Positions 1-5,888 of a DNA stretch of 9,302 nucleotides are shown here, piece after piece. The position numbers were made by a program, and so were the translations under genes. Position 1 is the first letter of the stretch. Every line of letters begins with the position of its first letter. The notes under the pieces were generated by a model that made no database searches, had not been told where the DNA came from, and saw only the letters and a list, made by a program, of their open reading frames with translations. The DNA is from JAWOGN01 sp046496815 (GTDB lineage: Bacteria > Desulfobacterota > DSM-4660 > Desulfatiglandales > Desulfatiglandaceae): assembly GCA_046496815.1 (NCBI GenBank), contig JAWOGN010000366.1:1-9302 (forward strand), given 5' to 3'.

Positions 1-428
1 TCGGCGTTGGAAGGCCCATATCCTTTGCATGTCATCTTATACTTATGCATCTTAAACGTACCGGCTTGCGTGCCGGACCCCCTGAGAGGGGTCGAAGAGC
101 CAAGATACTCGACGCTTCCATTGAAAGACTGTGTGGGACCTAACTGAACCGTCGCCGACGGGCTATCATCATCCGGAAAATTGAGAGTTTCCCCTACCGT
201 CGTGTGATCAGCGCCGTAGAGTTTCGATTGCTTCGCTGCGTATCCCCTCGCCGCCTCGGCTGCGTAAAGCGCCAGTTTATAGGCCTTTTCATTTCCGGAA
301 ATTTTCAATTCTATGGTGGAAGTATTCATGGCCGCAATTCCAATGATCGTGAGGAGCACCAGAATGAGCAAAGAAACGATCAAAACCGATCCCGCTTCAT
401 TTATTCGATACCGGCCGGGTGTTCTCAT
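1..428 (-). CDS. pilX: PilX-like type IV pilus minor pilin (C-terminus cut by window edge)
   Basis: Only the first 142 residues are visible; the gene continues beyond position 1. The N-terminus reads MRTPGRYRINEAGSVLIVSL and continues as one hydrophobic helix to about residue 34, then MNTSTIELKISGNEKAY. This matches the PilX N-terminal family: a short basic leader, a Gly (G13) before the helix, and the ELKISGN-type segment, followed by an Ala-rich amphipathic stretch (YAAEAARGYAAKQ). PilX is a minor pilin that helps prime pilus assembly at the inner membrane and is processed by the prepilin peptidase. It is the fourth gene of the minus-strand pilin set, 17 bases after the pilV stop. The ATG at 428 has no good Shine-Dalgarno sequence, so translational coupling to pilV is plausible; a TTG at 443 is a weaker alternative. 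The family call is fairly firm. The globular domain cannot be judged from this fragment. Confidence 0.82.
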   Translation of the reverse strand, partial: MRTPGRYRINEAGSVLIVSLLILVLLTIIGIAAMNTSTIELKISGNEKAYKLALYAAEAARGYAAKQSKLYGADHTTVGETLNFPDDDSPSATVQLGPTQSFNGSVEYLGSSTPLRGSGTQAGTFKMHKYKMTCKGYGPSNA

Positions 429-445
429 GTTTTTTGGTCGCAAGT

Positions 446-919
446 TTAGATGTTCGGCACGATGTGCTTCATGGAAATGCATTTCCGGATACCATGATCT
501 GTCCATGTCACAATCACTTTGACGGTCTTCGTATCTTTTGTTGCCTCACCCGGGGCAATATTCCAGTAAAGCGAGTACCTTCCCCGACTAACCCAATGAT
601 CTGCCGTTTCCGGCGTGGCATCTTCCAAACCAAAAATTGCGTCTTCAGCAGAACCCGTTCCGGTACCGTCACCATCGCGATCTTCCAACTGAGGATGATC
701 AAAGGGCAGCAACATCATTTTTTCCATCTGATCACTCAACCATGAAGTGGCTTCTGTGACTCCGCCGGCAGCCGTGTTTCCTCGAATTGCGGAAACCTGC
801 ATGGAAGCGACGGCCAGGAGACCGACAGTGAAAACCGAAATCGCAACGATCACCTCGAGAAGCGTGAACCCCAAATCGTTGTCCTTTGTTTTCATTTTGG
901 TTTCAAAGGGATGGGTCAT
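446..919 (-). CDS. pilV: PilV-like type IV pilus minor pilin / prepilin-type protein
   Basis: The protein has 157 residues, a usual length for PilV. A 17-residue polar leader ends in Gly, giving the prepilin peptidase site G17|FTLLE with the conserved Glu at +5, followed by a hydrophobic helix to about residue 42. The region GNTAAGGVTEATSWLSDQME is typical of PilV, where pilins lose helicity and enter the globular domain. Around residues 79-93 there is an acidic loop (EDRDGDGTGTG) resembling a calcium-binding loop. The product would sit in the inner membrane and then in the pilus or its priming complex. I chose ATG 919 because AAGAGG lies nine bases upstream (929-934); the GTG at 925 has that element only three bases away, and ATG 895 has none. 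It starts 18 bases after the pilW stop, so the two are probably co-transcribed. PilV versus another pseudopilin (GspI-like) is decided mainly by neighbours. Confidence 0.85.
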   Translation of the reverse strand: MTHPFETKMKTKDNDLGFTLLEVIVAISVFTVGLLAVASMQVSAIRGNTAAGGVTEATSWLSDQMEKMMLLPFDHPQLEDRDGDGTGTGSAEDAIFGLEDATPETADHWVSRGRYSLYWNIAPGEATKDTKTVKVIVTWTDHGIRKCISMKHIVPNI

Positions 920-937
920 GTACACAAGCCTCTTGAA

Positions 938-1603
938 TCAAAAAGCGAGGTTTCGGCAATATACCTCCGCTGTGAGGCGCTTGCGGCGGAAATTATCGTT
1001 TTTCGGACCTAGAATCGCAGACCCCTGCTGGTTTGTGTAAACAGATGTGTCCACATAGTGTGGATCGATTCTACCAGACCTGGCCACAAGGGTTATTTGT
1101 ATTGATCTCATTTCGGAAACGTTGGCGGTCGGGGTTCCGTCTTCGCGAAGAAAGACAACGTCGAGTGCATCGATATTCTCGGCAACCGCCTTATTGGTCC
1201 CGGCGCCGACTTTTCGACCGAGGTCGTAATCGCCATCGGCACCGCTATCATACAATGCATATCGAATGGTCTTCAGTTCTCCAGTTTCATCCACATCGCC
1301 GTCACCGTCATTGTCATAACCGTCATCATCGGCCACAAAACAAAAACGAAGGGTATTGCTTTCAATGGGCTCCCGTATCCCGGCCCCCGAATGCCTATAG
1401 GGATCAAACCCCGCCATTCTGATTTCTCTCTCCATGAGGTCCATGGCCCCTCTTAGACTCTGCTGCATGCCGACAACCTGTTCCTGAATGATGTAGGATT
1501 TTTGCTGGGAACGATTGACGGAATAAATCCCGGCCATAACCACACCTGCCACGGCAATTGAAATCATAAGTTCTACGACGGTGAATCCTCTATTCCATCT
1601 CAT
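938..1603 (-). CDS. pilW: PilW-like type IV pilus minor pilin
   Basis: The protein has 221 residues. It opens with a six-residue basic leader and the site G6|FTVVELMISIAVAG, with Glu at +5, then a hydrophobic helix to about residue 28. The segment AMDLMEREIRMAGFDPY (about 53-69) is a PilW hallmark, and the C-terminus RRKRLTAEVYCRNLAF matches the basic, RNL-ending tail of the family. Residues 92-108 form an acidic run (DDDGYDNDGDGDVDETG) that looks like a dockerin or thrombospondin-type calcium loop. The role is minor pilin priming of pilus assembly. The start is uncertain: ATG 1603 lies 25 bases after the fimT-like stop and gives a normal short leader, while GTG 1642 would overlap the upstream gene by 14 bases and give a 19-residue leader. 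Neither has a clear Shine-Dalgarno sequence. Confidence 0.85.
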   Translation of the reverse strand: MRWNRGFTVVELMISIAVAGVVMAGIYSVNRSQQKSYIIQEQVVGMQQSLRGAMDLMEREIRMAGFDPYRHSGAGIREPIESNTLRFCFVADDDGYDNDGDGDVDETGELKTIRYALYDSGADGDYDLGRKVGAGTNKAVAENIDALDVVFLREDGTPTANVSEMRSIQITLVARSGRIDPHYVDTSVYTNQQGSAILGPKNDNFRRKRLTAEVYCRNLAF

Positions 1604-1628
1604 CTTCGTGGCTTGTGTTGCGCTTTGT

Positions 1629-2228
1629 TTAATTCCAGGCACTGCCGGTCCATTTTCTCAAAACAATCACACCGGAAATAGAAGGGGTTCCGACCGCGCA
1701 GGTTGTACCCCTGTCATTGGAAAGATACACGTAACCCAAATTATTTGCGGTACCCTTGGGACCGAAAACAGCGACGTTATCAGGCGTTTTATACGTGATG
1801 TCATTGGCTCCGAATGAACCACCGATCGGCTGCGTCGCATTCCCATGGCCGAATTTTACGCCAATTCCATAGGCGTCCAGATCGACCGCCTTTTCCAGGA
1901 CATCGTTGCCTTCCATCGCCGGCGGGCCATCCCAGCCGTCTCCACCGTCATCTGAACATATGAAGTACTTACCCGGTCTGACTCCCGGATTAAAAACAAC
2001 GGCCCAAGCTTTATTTTCCTTTATGGCCCCCATTTTGGCCAGCTGAAAATTGGATACCACATCGCGAGCGGCCGCCTTTAACCGATAATTAGGCAACCAC
2101 ACAGAATAGCCGGGAATGGCAACTGCCGCCAAAACAGCCAGAATGGCCATCACAATGACAATTTCCATCAGGGTAAAACCCCGAACATCTCTAACCCCGG
2201 CCTCTAATCCGCCTTTAATCGTATTCAT
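1629..2228 (-). CDS. fimT: FimT/GspH-family prepilin-type protein
   Basis: The protein has 199 residues. A 17-residue leader precedes G17|FTLMEIVIVMAILAVLAAVA, a canonical prepilin cleavage site with Glu at +5 and a long hydrophobic helix ending at AIPGY. The next segment, LKAAARDVVSNFQLAKMGAI, is the typical FimT/GspH helix, and the C-terminal half ends in VIVLRKWTGSAW, as GspH-type domains do. Two cysteines (C91, C177) could form a disulfide. C91 is followed by another Asp/Gly-rich loop (SDDGGDGWDG). As first gene of the minus-strand set it probably heads the operon, and it encodes a minor pilin for type IV pilus assembly; in some bacteria FimT binds DNA, which this sequence does not establish. 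The frame is open back to a GTG at 2351, but that would give an unusual 58-residue leader, so ATG 2228 is preferred although its Shine-Dalgarno sequence is weak. Confidence 0.83.
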   Translation of the reverse strand: MNTIKGGLEAGVRDVRGFTLMEIVIVMAILAVLAAVAIPGYSVWLPNYRLKAAARDVVSNFQLAKMGAIKENKAWAVVFNPGVRPGKYFICSDDGGDGWDGPPAMEGNDVLEKAVDLDAYGIGVKFGHGNATQPIGGSFGANDITYKTPDNVAVFGPKGTANNLGYVYLSNDRGTTCAVGTPSISGVIVLRKWTGSAWN

Positions 2229-2862
2229 AAATCCAACCCGTAAGCATCTTTTCTTACCCGTTTCACGGGTCGAGAGCGCTTTCTTTTCTTTACCAACATC
2301 CTCGAAAACTTCCTTTCGGACGATCCCTACGGGGGTACTTACAAACCCCACACCATGTGATCAATACGCTGTTTTCATTTTAGAATGGGGCATTTGGAGT
2401 TCATGATATGGTGCACGGCGCCTGATCCGGCGACAAATAAGGATAAATCCTTCAGCGCGGTTAGCTCGCAGCAGTTCGCAAATCATCTGCGCAACTCCCC
2501 GGAAACCGTCGCAATATTAACATTATCATTTCATTTGCGGCAACCAAAAGTTTTTTCGATTTCGCTCCATTGCGTTGCCTTACCCAAATTCCGTCAGCCT
2601 ACTTAATGTGGAAGAAAAGTTCCCTTTCCACCTGCATTAGGCGATATTCCTCGCGCTTTTTTAAGCCAAGAATATTTCGGTTTAAAGACCTGAACATCAC
2701 AGCTACCTGAAGTTTAAGTTTTCATTCAAAGCGGCCGATATTATCCCTTGAATGCTCACGGCATTGTACAGAAAAACAGACCGTTTCGTTTGCAATGCTA
2801 TGCCCATAAAGCGTTGCCGAGCCCGGAACTGCTATCTGAAAAGAAGTATAGGGAGTCGCCCG
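2229..2862. other. Divergent intergenic region between pilin operon and TPR gene
   Basis: About 630 bases without a gene I can defend. Open frames here lack ribosome binding sites and family signatures. Both flanking genes read outward, so their promoters should lie here, but none is clear-cut. Visible features are a 14-base palindrome AAGGATAAATCCTT (2439-2452), an interrupted inverted repeat TAATG..GGAA (2605-2613) against TTCC..CATTA (2626-2639), and a poor sigma-54-like element on the minus strand (2340-2355). Positions 2850-2855 hold AGGGAG, the ribosome binding site of the TPR gene. Confidence 0.6.
2439..2452. repeat. Short perfect palindrome, possible operator
   Basis: AAGGAT and ATCCTT flank a two-base AA centre, a compact inverted repeat in the divergent intergenic region. 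It could be a dimer-binding site for a regulator of either neighbour. No T-tract follows on either strand, so it is not a terminator. Chance occurrence is quite possible. Confidence 0.3.
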
Positions 2863-3462
2863 ATGAAAATGAATTGTGTAGCAAAACATCTAAGAACACT
2901 TCTTCTCCTTTCCGTTATCGGGATTTGGCCGCAAATAGCTGCCGCAAAAAATGCGGAGCTCTATTATGACCACGGCACCGACTGCCTGAGGGAAAGCAAA
3001 CTGGAGGAGGCTATTAGTGCTTTCACGGAAGCCGTTTCATTACGGCCTGATTATGCCGAAGCTTATAATAACCGGGGCCTCGCACTTTTTGAGCAGAATA
3101 ACTTCATTGAAGCGAAACGGGACTTTCAGAAAGCGATTCAATTCAGCCCCAATAATGAAAATGCATACAACAATTTGGCAATGGTCTTTTGCAAGGAAAA
3201 TAACTATGAGCAGGCCCTCCGCTACGTAAAACAGGCCCTGGCGATGCCCAATACGAGGAACCTCTCTCACGCGGATTTTTATAATAATCTGGGCTTTATC
3301 TACATGAAAAAGGGTATGCATGAGGAAGCTATGGGTGCCTACAATCATGCAATCCGTATCACTCAGAGCAAACCTGCGAATGATGCGGGCTTCTGCGACC
3401 AGATAAAATTCGGTCCCCGAATCGGGGGCCATTCCGTGATCGGAAAATTCTACGGAGAATAG
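2863..3462 (+). CDS. Exported tetratricopeptide-repeat protein
   Basis: The protein has 199 residues. An N-terminal Sec-type signal has a basic start (KHLR), a hydrophobic core (LLLLSVIGIW) and a probable signal peptidase I site at AAA|K near residue 28. No lipobox cysteine follows it, so it is probably periplasmic rather than a lipoprotein. Four TPR units cover about residues 31-64, 65-98, 99-132 and 137-170, with repeated signatures such as YAEAYNNRGLALFEQNNFIEA and ADFYNNLGFIYMKKGMHEEA. The last 29 residues (to GKFYGE) are not TPR-like. TPR solenoids bind protein partners; the partner is unknown. The divergent pilin operon suggests a possible link to pilus assembly, as with the TPR protein PilF, but that is only positional. 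I chose ATG 2863 because AGGGAG lies seven bases upstream and the signal peptide begins there; the frame is open to 2752. The 3' end carries two tandem hairpins. Confidence 0.8.
   Translation: MKMNCVAKHLRTLLLLSVIGIWPQIAAAKNAELYYDHGTDCLRESKLEEAISAFTEAVSLRPDYAEAYNNRGLALFEQNNFIEAKRDFQKAIQFSPNNENAYNNLAMVFCKENNYEQALRYVKQALAMPNTRNLSHADFYNNLGFIYMKKGMHEEAMGAYNHAIRITQSKPANDAGFCDQIKFGPRIGGHSVIGKFYGE
3412..3445 (+). repeat. Two tandem hairpins in the 3' end of the TPR gene
   Basis: The first is GGTCCCC-gaatc-GGGGGCC (3412-3430), a seven-pair GC-rich stem with one wobble and a five-base loop. One base later comes TTCCG-tgat-CGGAA (3432-3445), a perfect five-pair stem. Both lie inside the coding region, 17 bases before the stop codon ends. 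No T-tract follows, so this is not a standard intrinsic terminator. The stems could slow 3' decay of the message. Confidence 0.5.
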
Positions 3463-3530
3463 CATATCACGCCGAAGCCCCATTCCTTTCTCCTTTACTC
3501 CATATCAAAATTGATCGTCTCGTAAGAAGT

Positions 3531-3593
3531 CGTTACTCCGGTGAAAACCCCGATACGATGCTTGTCCACTCAGTTGACGGGGGTATCGTAACG
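3531..3593. repeat. Imperfect inverted repeat between TPR gene and rlmD
   Basis: The outer arms CGTTAC (3531-3536) and GTAACG (3588-3593) are perfect complements. Inside them, ACCCC (3547-3551) can pair with GGGGT (3580-3584) across an asymmetric bulge. The left part, around TCGTAAGAAGTCGTTACTCC (3519-3538), recalls from memory a short dispersed repeat family seen between genes in deltaproteobacteria, but I cannot confirm this from one copy. It could equally be a leader structure for the downstream methyltransferase gene. Confidence 0.35.
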
Positions 3594-3737
3594 GCAAGAA
3601 ATATTTCCTATCCGCAGGAGGAATCCTTTTAAAAGCAATTCCCTATTATCGCTTCACCAGAGATGTGTACGCGGGGGTTAAATGAGACTGTGTTATCAGG
3701 GTGGCGAAATTTCCGGCGCCATGCTAATAGAGTCTTT

Positions 3738-5138
3738 ATGATGAAACCACAGAAAGGTCAGACAATCGAACTCAATATAGATAGCTTGGCCTTTGGGGGT
3801 CAGGGTATCGGCAGAATAAACGGCTATGTGGTATTTGTAAAAGGGGGCATACCCGGCGACCGGTTAACAGTTCGAATTTACAAGACAAAAAAAGACTACG
3901 CTGAAGCAAGCGTCGTGGAAGTAATCGATCCCTCCCCGGATCGAGTGCAGGCCCCTTGTCCGTACAGCGGGTATTGCGGCGGCTGCCAGTGGCAGCACTT
4001 GGACTACAAAAAACAGCTGTTATACAAGAAGTTACACGTGAAGGAATCTCTCTCACGCATAGGCGGCCTGGATCGGGTGTCGGTGCACGATGTATTACCC
4101 GCTGAGAAAACCTTCGCTTACCGCAATAAGATGGAATTCTCATTTTCGGACCGACGGTGGTTTCTTCCACATCAAATGGATGACCGGGAAAAAGAGCGCG
4201 GGTTTGCCCTCGGACTCCACGTCCCCGGTACCTATCAAAAAATCATCGATATCGAGACCTGCCTGCTCCAGCACCCAAGCGGGAATCAAATTCTCAAAGA
4301 TGTCAGGAAATATGTCCGCGAAAGTCGAATTCCCGTCTATGGGCTAAAGAGCCACGAGGGGTTTTGGCGTTTTCTGACGCTTCGGTATTCTGTTGCGTTT
4401 GACGAATGGATGGTGAACCTGATTACCTTCGAGGCTTCGCCGGAAGTGGTCAAACCTTTGGCCGATATTTTATCGGCCCGGACTGAACGGATCAGAACCG
4501 TGGTAAACAACGTCAGCCGACGAAAAGCGTCCATCGCCGTTGGTGAACGTGAAATCGTTCTTTCGGGCGACGGATGCCTCCAGGACAAAATTGGGCCATT
4601 TACATTTCGAATCTCTGCAAACTCCTTTTTTCAAACCAATTCCCTGGCGGCCCACAAACTCTACGATACGGTAGCCGATTATAGTGAGCTCTCAGGCATT
4701 GATACGATCCTAGACCTTTACTGCGGCACCGGAACGATTCCCATATTTCTGTCAAACCGTGCACATAATATTCTCGGCATTGAAATCAATGAAAGCGCGG
4801 TTTTGGATGCCCGAAGAAACTGTATCGATAATGGGGTAGATAACTGCAGCTTCATTTGTGGTGATATTGGAGAGGAAATTGTCAACATAAGGCGCAGACC
4901 GGATATCCTGATCATTGATCCCCCTCGGGCAGGAATGCACAAAAAGGTACTGACCCACGTCATAAACCTGGCTCCCGAAAAAATCGTCTACATCTCATGC
5001 AACCCTGTCACCCTGGCCAGGGATATCGCCCGCATGATCCAACGCTATGAACTGATCGAAATTCAACCGGTTGATATGTTTCCCCACACACATCACATTG
5101 AAGCGGTTGCAAAATTACACCTTCGAAAACGTAGCTGA
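3738..5138 (+). CDS. rlmD: 23S rRNA (uracil-5-)-methyltransferase, RlmD/TrmA family
   Basis: This is an SAM-dependent RNA m5U methyltransferase of 466 residues, the usual length for RlmD-type enzymes. An N-terminal TRAM domain covers about residues 5-65. The Fe-S cluster site is C74-x5-C80-x2-C83 (CPYSGYCGGCQW) with the fourth ligand at C175 (DIETC). The Rossmann methyltransferase domain has ILDLYCGTGTIPIFLS (about 324-339), acidic GIEINES (347-353) and the DPPRAGM motif (394-400). The catalytic nucleophile is C421 in YISCNP, and the general base is probably E455 in HHIEAVAKL. RlmD modifies U1939 of 23S rRNA; other family members modify U747 or tRNA U54, and the sequence alone does not settle the target. 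The open frame extends to an ATG at 3663, but the 25 extra residues are unlike the family, so the MMKPQKGQ start at 3738/3741 is preferred despite a weak ribosome binding site. No hairpin terminator follows directly. Confidence 0.9.
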   Translation: MMKPQKGQTIELNIDSLAFGGQGIGRINGYVVFVKGGIPGDRLTVRIYKTKKDYAEASVVEVIDPSPDRVQAPCPYSGYCGGCQWQHLDYKKQLLYKKLHVKESLSRIGGLDRVSVHDVLPAEKTFAYRNKMEFSFSDRRWFLPHQMDDREKERGFALGLHVPGTYQKIIDIETCLLQHPSGNQILKDVRKYVRESRIPVYGLKSHEGFWRFLTLRYSVAFDEWMVNLITFEASPEVVKPLADILSARTERIRTVVNNVSRRKASIAVGEREIVLSGDGCLQDKIGPFTFRISANSFFQTNSLAAHKLYDTVADYSELSGIDTILDLYCGTGTIPIFLSNRAHNILGIEINESAVLDARRNCIDNGVDNCSFICGDIGEEIVNIRRRPDILIIDPPRAGMHKKVLTHVINLAPEKIVYISCNPVTLARDIARMIQRYELIEIQPVDMFPHTHHIEAVAKLHLRKRS

Positions 5139-5213
5139 AAAGACGCGGAACAGGGAAAAATAGATATTGACAAATACTATTGAAACAAGGTAGTTAACTT
5201 CTTTAGGGTTACG

Positions 5214-5260
5214 CAGAGACTCCATTACTGAAATTTGATCCAAGTGACCTCCAGTCTCTG
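5214..5260 (+). repeat. Inverted repeat downstream of rlmD
   Basis: CAGAGACT (5214-5221) is the exact reverse complement of AGTCTCTG (5253-5260), separated by 31 bases. The long loop and lack of a T-tract argue against a terminator. It may be a structural stem in a leader or small RNA. Confidence 0.4.
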
Positions 5261-5285
5261 AAACCAATTTTACTTTAAAATAAAG

Positions 5286-5367
5286 GGGGTGATTTCGCTT
5301 GAGCGGGAGCTATCCGCAGTTTTTACTTCCCAAGAGGCTTTGTGGTCTTTTGAGGCCGGCACACCCC
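5286..5367 (+). ncRNA. Candidate structured RNA, three-way-junction fold
   Basis: GGGGTG (5286-5291) can pair with CACCCC (5362-5367) as a closing stem. Inside are hairpin GCGG/CCGC (5303-5306 with 5314-5317, seven-base loop) and hairpin GGCTTT/GAGGCC (5336-5341 with 5352-5357, two G-U pairs). This layout is what a junctional RNA element would show, but it was found by eye in a single sequence, so chance pairing is a real alternative. It lies on the same strand as rlmD and rpsU. I cannot assign it to a known RNA family. Confidence 0.3.
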
Positions 5368-5430
5368 ATAAAACATTATGAGAGCTTTCCAAACTTCAAA
5401 ATAGCTAAAGAGGTGGATTCAAATGCGACA

Positions 5431-5459
5431 TTGTTAGAGTGAGCACTTACTCGAATAAG
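5431..5459 (+). promoter_or_regulatory. Candidate rpsU promoter with TetR-operator-like palindrome in the spacer
   Basis: The -35-like TTGTTA (5431-5436, four of six consensus bases) and -10-like AATAAG (5454-5459, four of six) are separated by exactly 17 bases. The spacer holds GAGTGAGCACTTACTC (5437-5452), a 16-base imperfect palindrome with six of eight base pairs symmetric. Its shape, outer GAGT/ACTC with inner GAG..CTT, resembles operators of TetR-family repressors. A regulator bound there would block RNA polymerase. The promoter match is moderate. Confidence 0.35.
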
Positions 5460-5476
5460 CTATTTGTTTTGAGGCG

Positions 5477-5514
5477 AAGAAAGCATCTCATGACCGATTT
5501 GAGGTGCTTTTTTT
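5477..5514 (+). terminator. Intrinsic terminator or attenuator in the rpsU leader
   Basis: AAGCATCTCA (5481-5490) pairs along its full length with TGAGGTGCTT (5500-5509), with one G-U pair and a nine-base loop. Flanking A bases extend the stem against the T-run 5508-5514. This is a textbook terminator shape. It ends about a dozen bases before the rpsU ribosome binding site, so it either ends an upstream transcript or acts as an attenuator in the rpsU leader. Confidence 0.65.
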
Positions 5515-5540
5515 ATTTTGAATACAGAGGTGTAAAAAAG

Positions 5541-5726
5541 ATGAAAGTCATTGTGCAAGACAACCAAATCGAGAAGGCAATTAAAGATCTCAAAAGAAAA
5601 TTAACCAAAGAAGGTTTCTTTTCCGAGATTAAAGAAAGACGTTTCTACGATAAACCGAGCGTGCAGAAAAAGAAGAAACAGGCGAAAGCAGCCAAACGGC
5701 GCAGGAAAAGAATGAAGCGGTTTTGA
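5541..5726 (+). CDS. rpsU: 30S ribosomal protein S21
   Basis: The protein has 61 residues, normal for S21. It opens with MKVIVQDNQIEKAIKDLKRK, has the conserved centre EGFFSEIKERRFYDKPS (about 24-40), and ends in the very basic tail KKKKQAKAAKRRRKRMKRF. S21 binds the 30S platform near the anti-Shine-Dalgarno region and assists initiation. The ATG at 5541 is preceded by AGAGG ten bases upstream (5526-5530). The frame is open to a GTG at 5439, but the additional 34 residues run through the terminator hairpin and are unlike S21. The gene appears to have its own promoter and leader. No convincing terminator follows before the qrc operon; a small TGGGA/TCCCA inverted repeat (5734-5758) lacks a T-tract. 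Confidence 0.95.
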   Translation: MKVIVQDNQIEKAIKDLKRKLTKEGFFSEIKERRFYDKPSVQKKKKQAKAAKRRRKRMKRF

Positions 5727-5796
5727 ACCCCGATGGGATGGAGTCTTCGCCGCTCCCAAGCCTCGCTATACCACGGCGTTTGAACGGTTTTTTCGC

Positions 5797-5827
5797 TTGA
5801 CAACGGGGGGGGTGATCTGGGTAAATT
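5797..5827 (+). promoter_or_regulatory. Candidate sigma-70-type promoter of the qrc operon with poly-G spacer
   Basis: TTGACA (5797-5802) is a perfect -35 hexamer. The best -10-like element is TAAATT (5822-5827, four of six), giving a 19-base spacer, longer than the optimal 17; TATAAA at 5829-5834 is too far away. The spacer includes eight consecutive G bases (5805-5812). Transcription would start near 5834, ahead of qrcA. Confidence 0.45.
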
Positions 5828-5888
5828 TTATAAATTCCCGGCCCCGCGTATGACAACCTTAAATTTTCCTCACAAAAGGCTTAAACAG

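Larger units (their letters stand above)
5139..5540. other. 402-base structured intergenic region between rlmD and rpsU
   Basis: No protein gene is supportable here. The region holds a TTGACA at 5167-5172 without a good -10 partner, an inverted repeat 5214-5260, a foldable three-stem segment 5286-5367, a promoter-plus-palindrome 5431-5459, and a terminator-like hairpin 5477-5514. Such density of pairing suggests a long regulatory leader for rpsU, a separate small RNA ending at the hairpin, or both. No known riboswitch, 6S, SRP or tmRNA consensus is recognisable by eye. Confidence 0.5.

Noticed and set aside
2385..2606. A 73-codon open frame in the divergent intergenic region
   Set aside because: No ribosome binding site, no recognisable domain and atypical composition; it is best read as chance.
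3663..3737. Longer rlmD product starting at ATG 3663
   Set aside because: The 25 added residues are unlike the family, which begins close to the TRAM domain.
5167..5196. Promoter built on TTGACA at 5167-5172
   Set aside because: The -35 is perfect but the hexamer at the right distance (TAGTTA, 5191-5196) matches the -10 consensus poorly, so it is mentioned only within the intergenic entry.
5439..5540. Upstream extension of rpsU giving a 95-residue protein
   Set aside because: The extra residues run through the terminator hairpin and do not resemble S21; ATG 5541 has a ribosome binding site and gives the family length.
5781..5793. Possible terminator before the qrc promoter: CGTT-TG-AACG followed by TTTTTT
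   Set aside because: The loop would be only two bases, which cannot form a stable hairpin, and no larger stem is evident.
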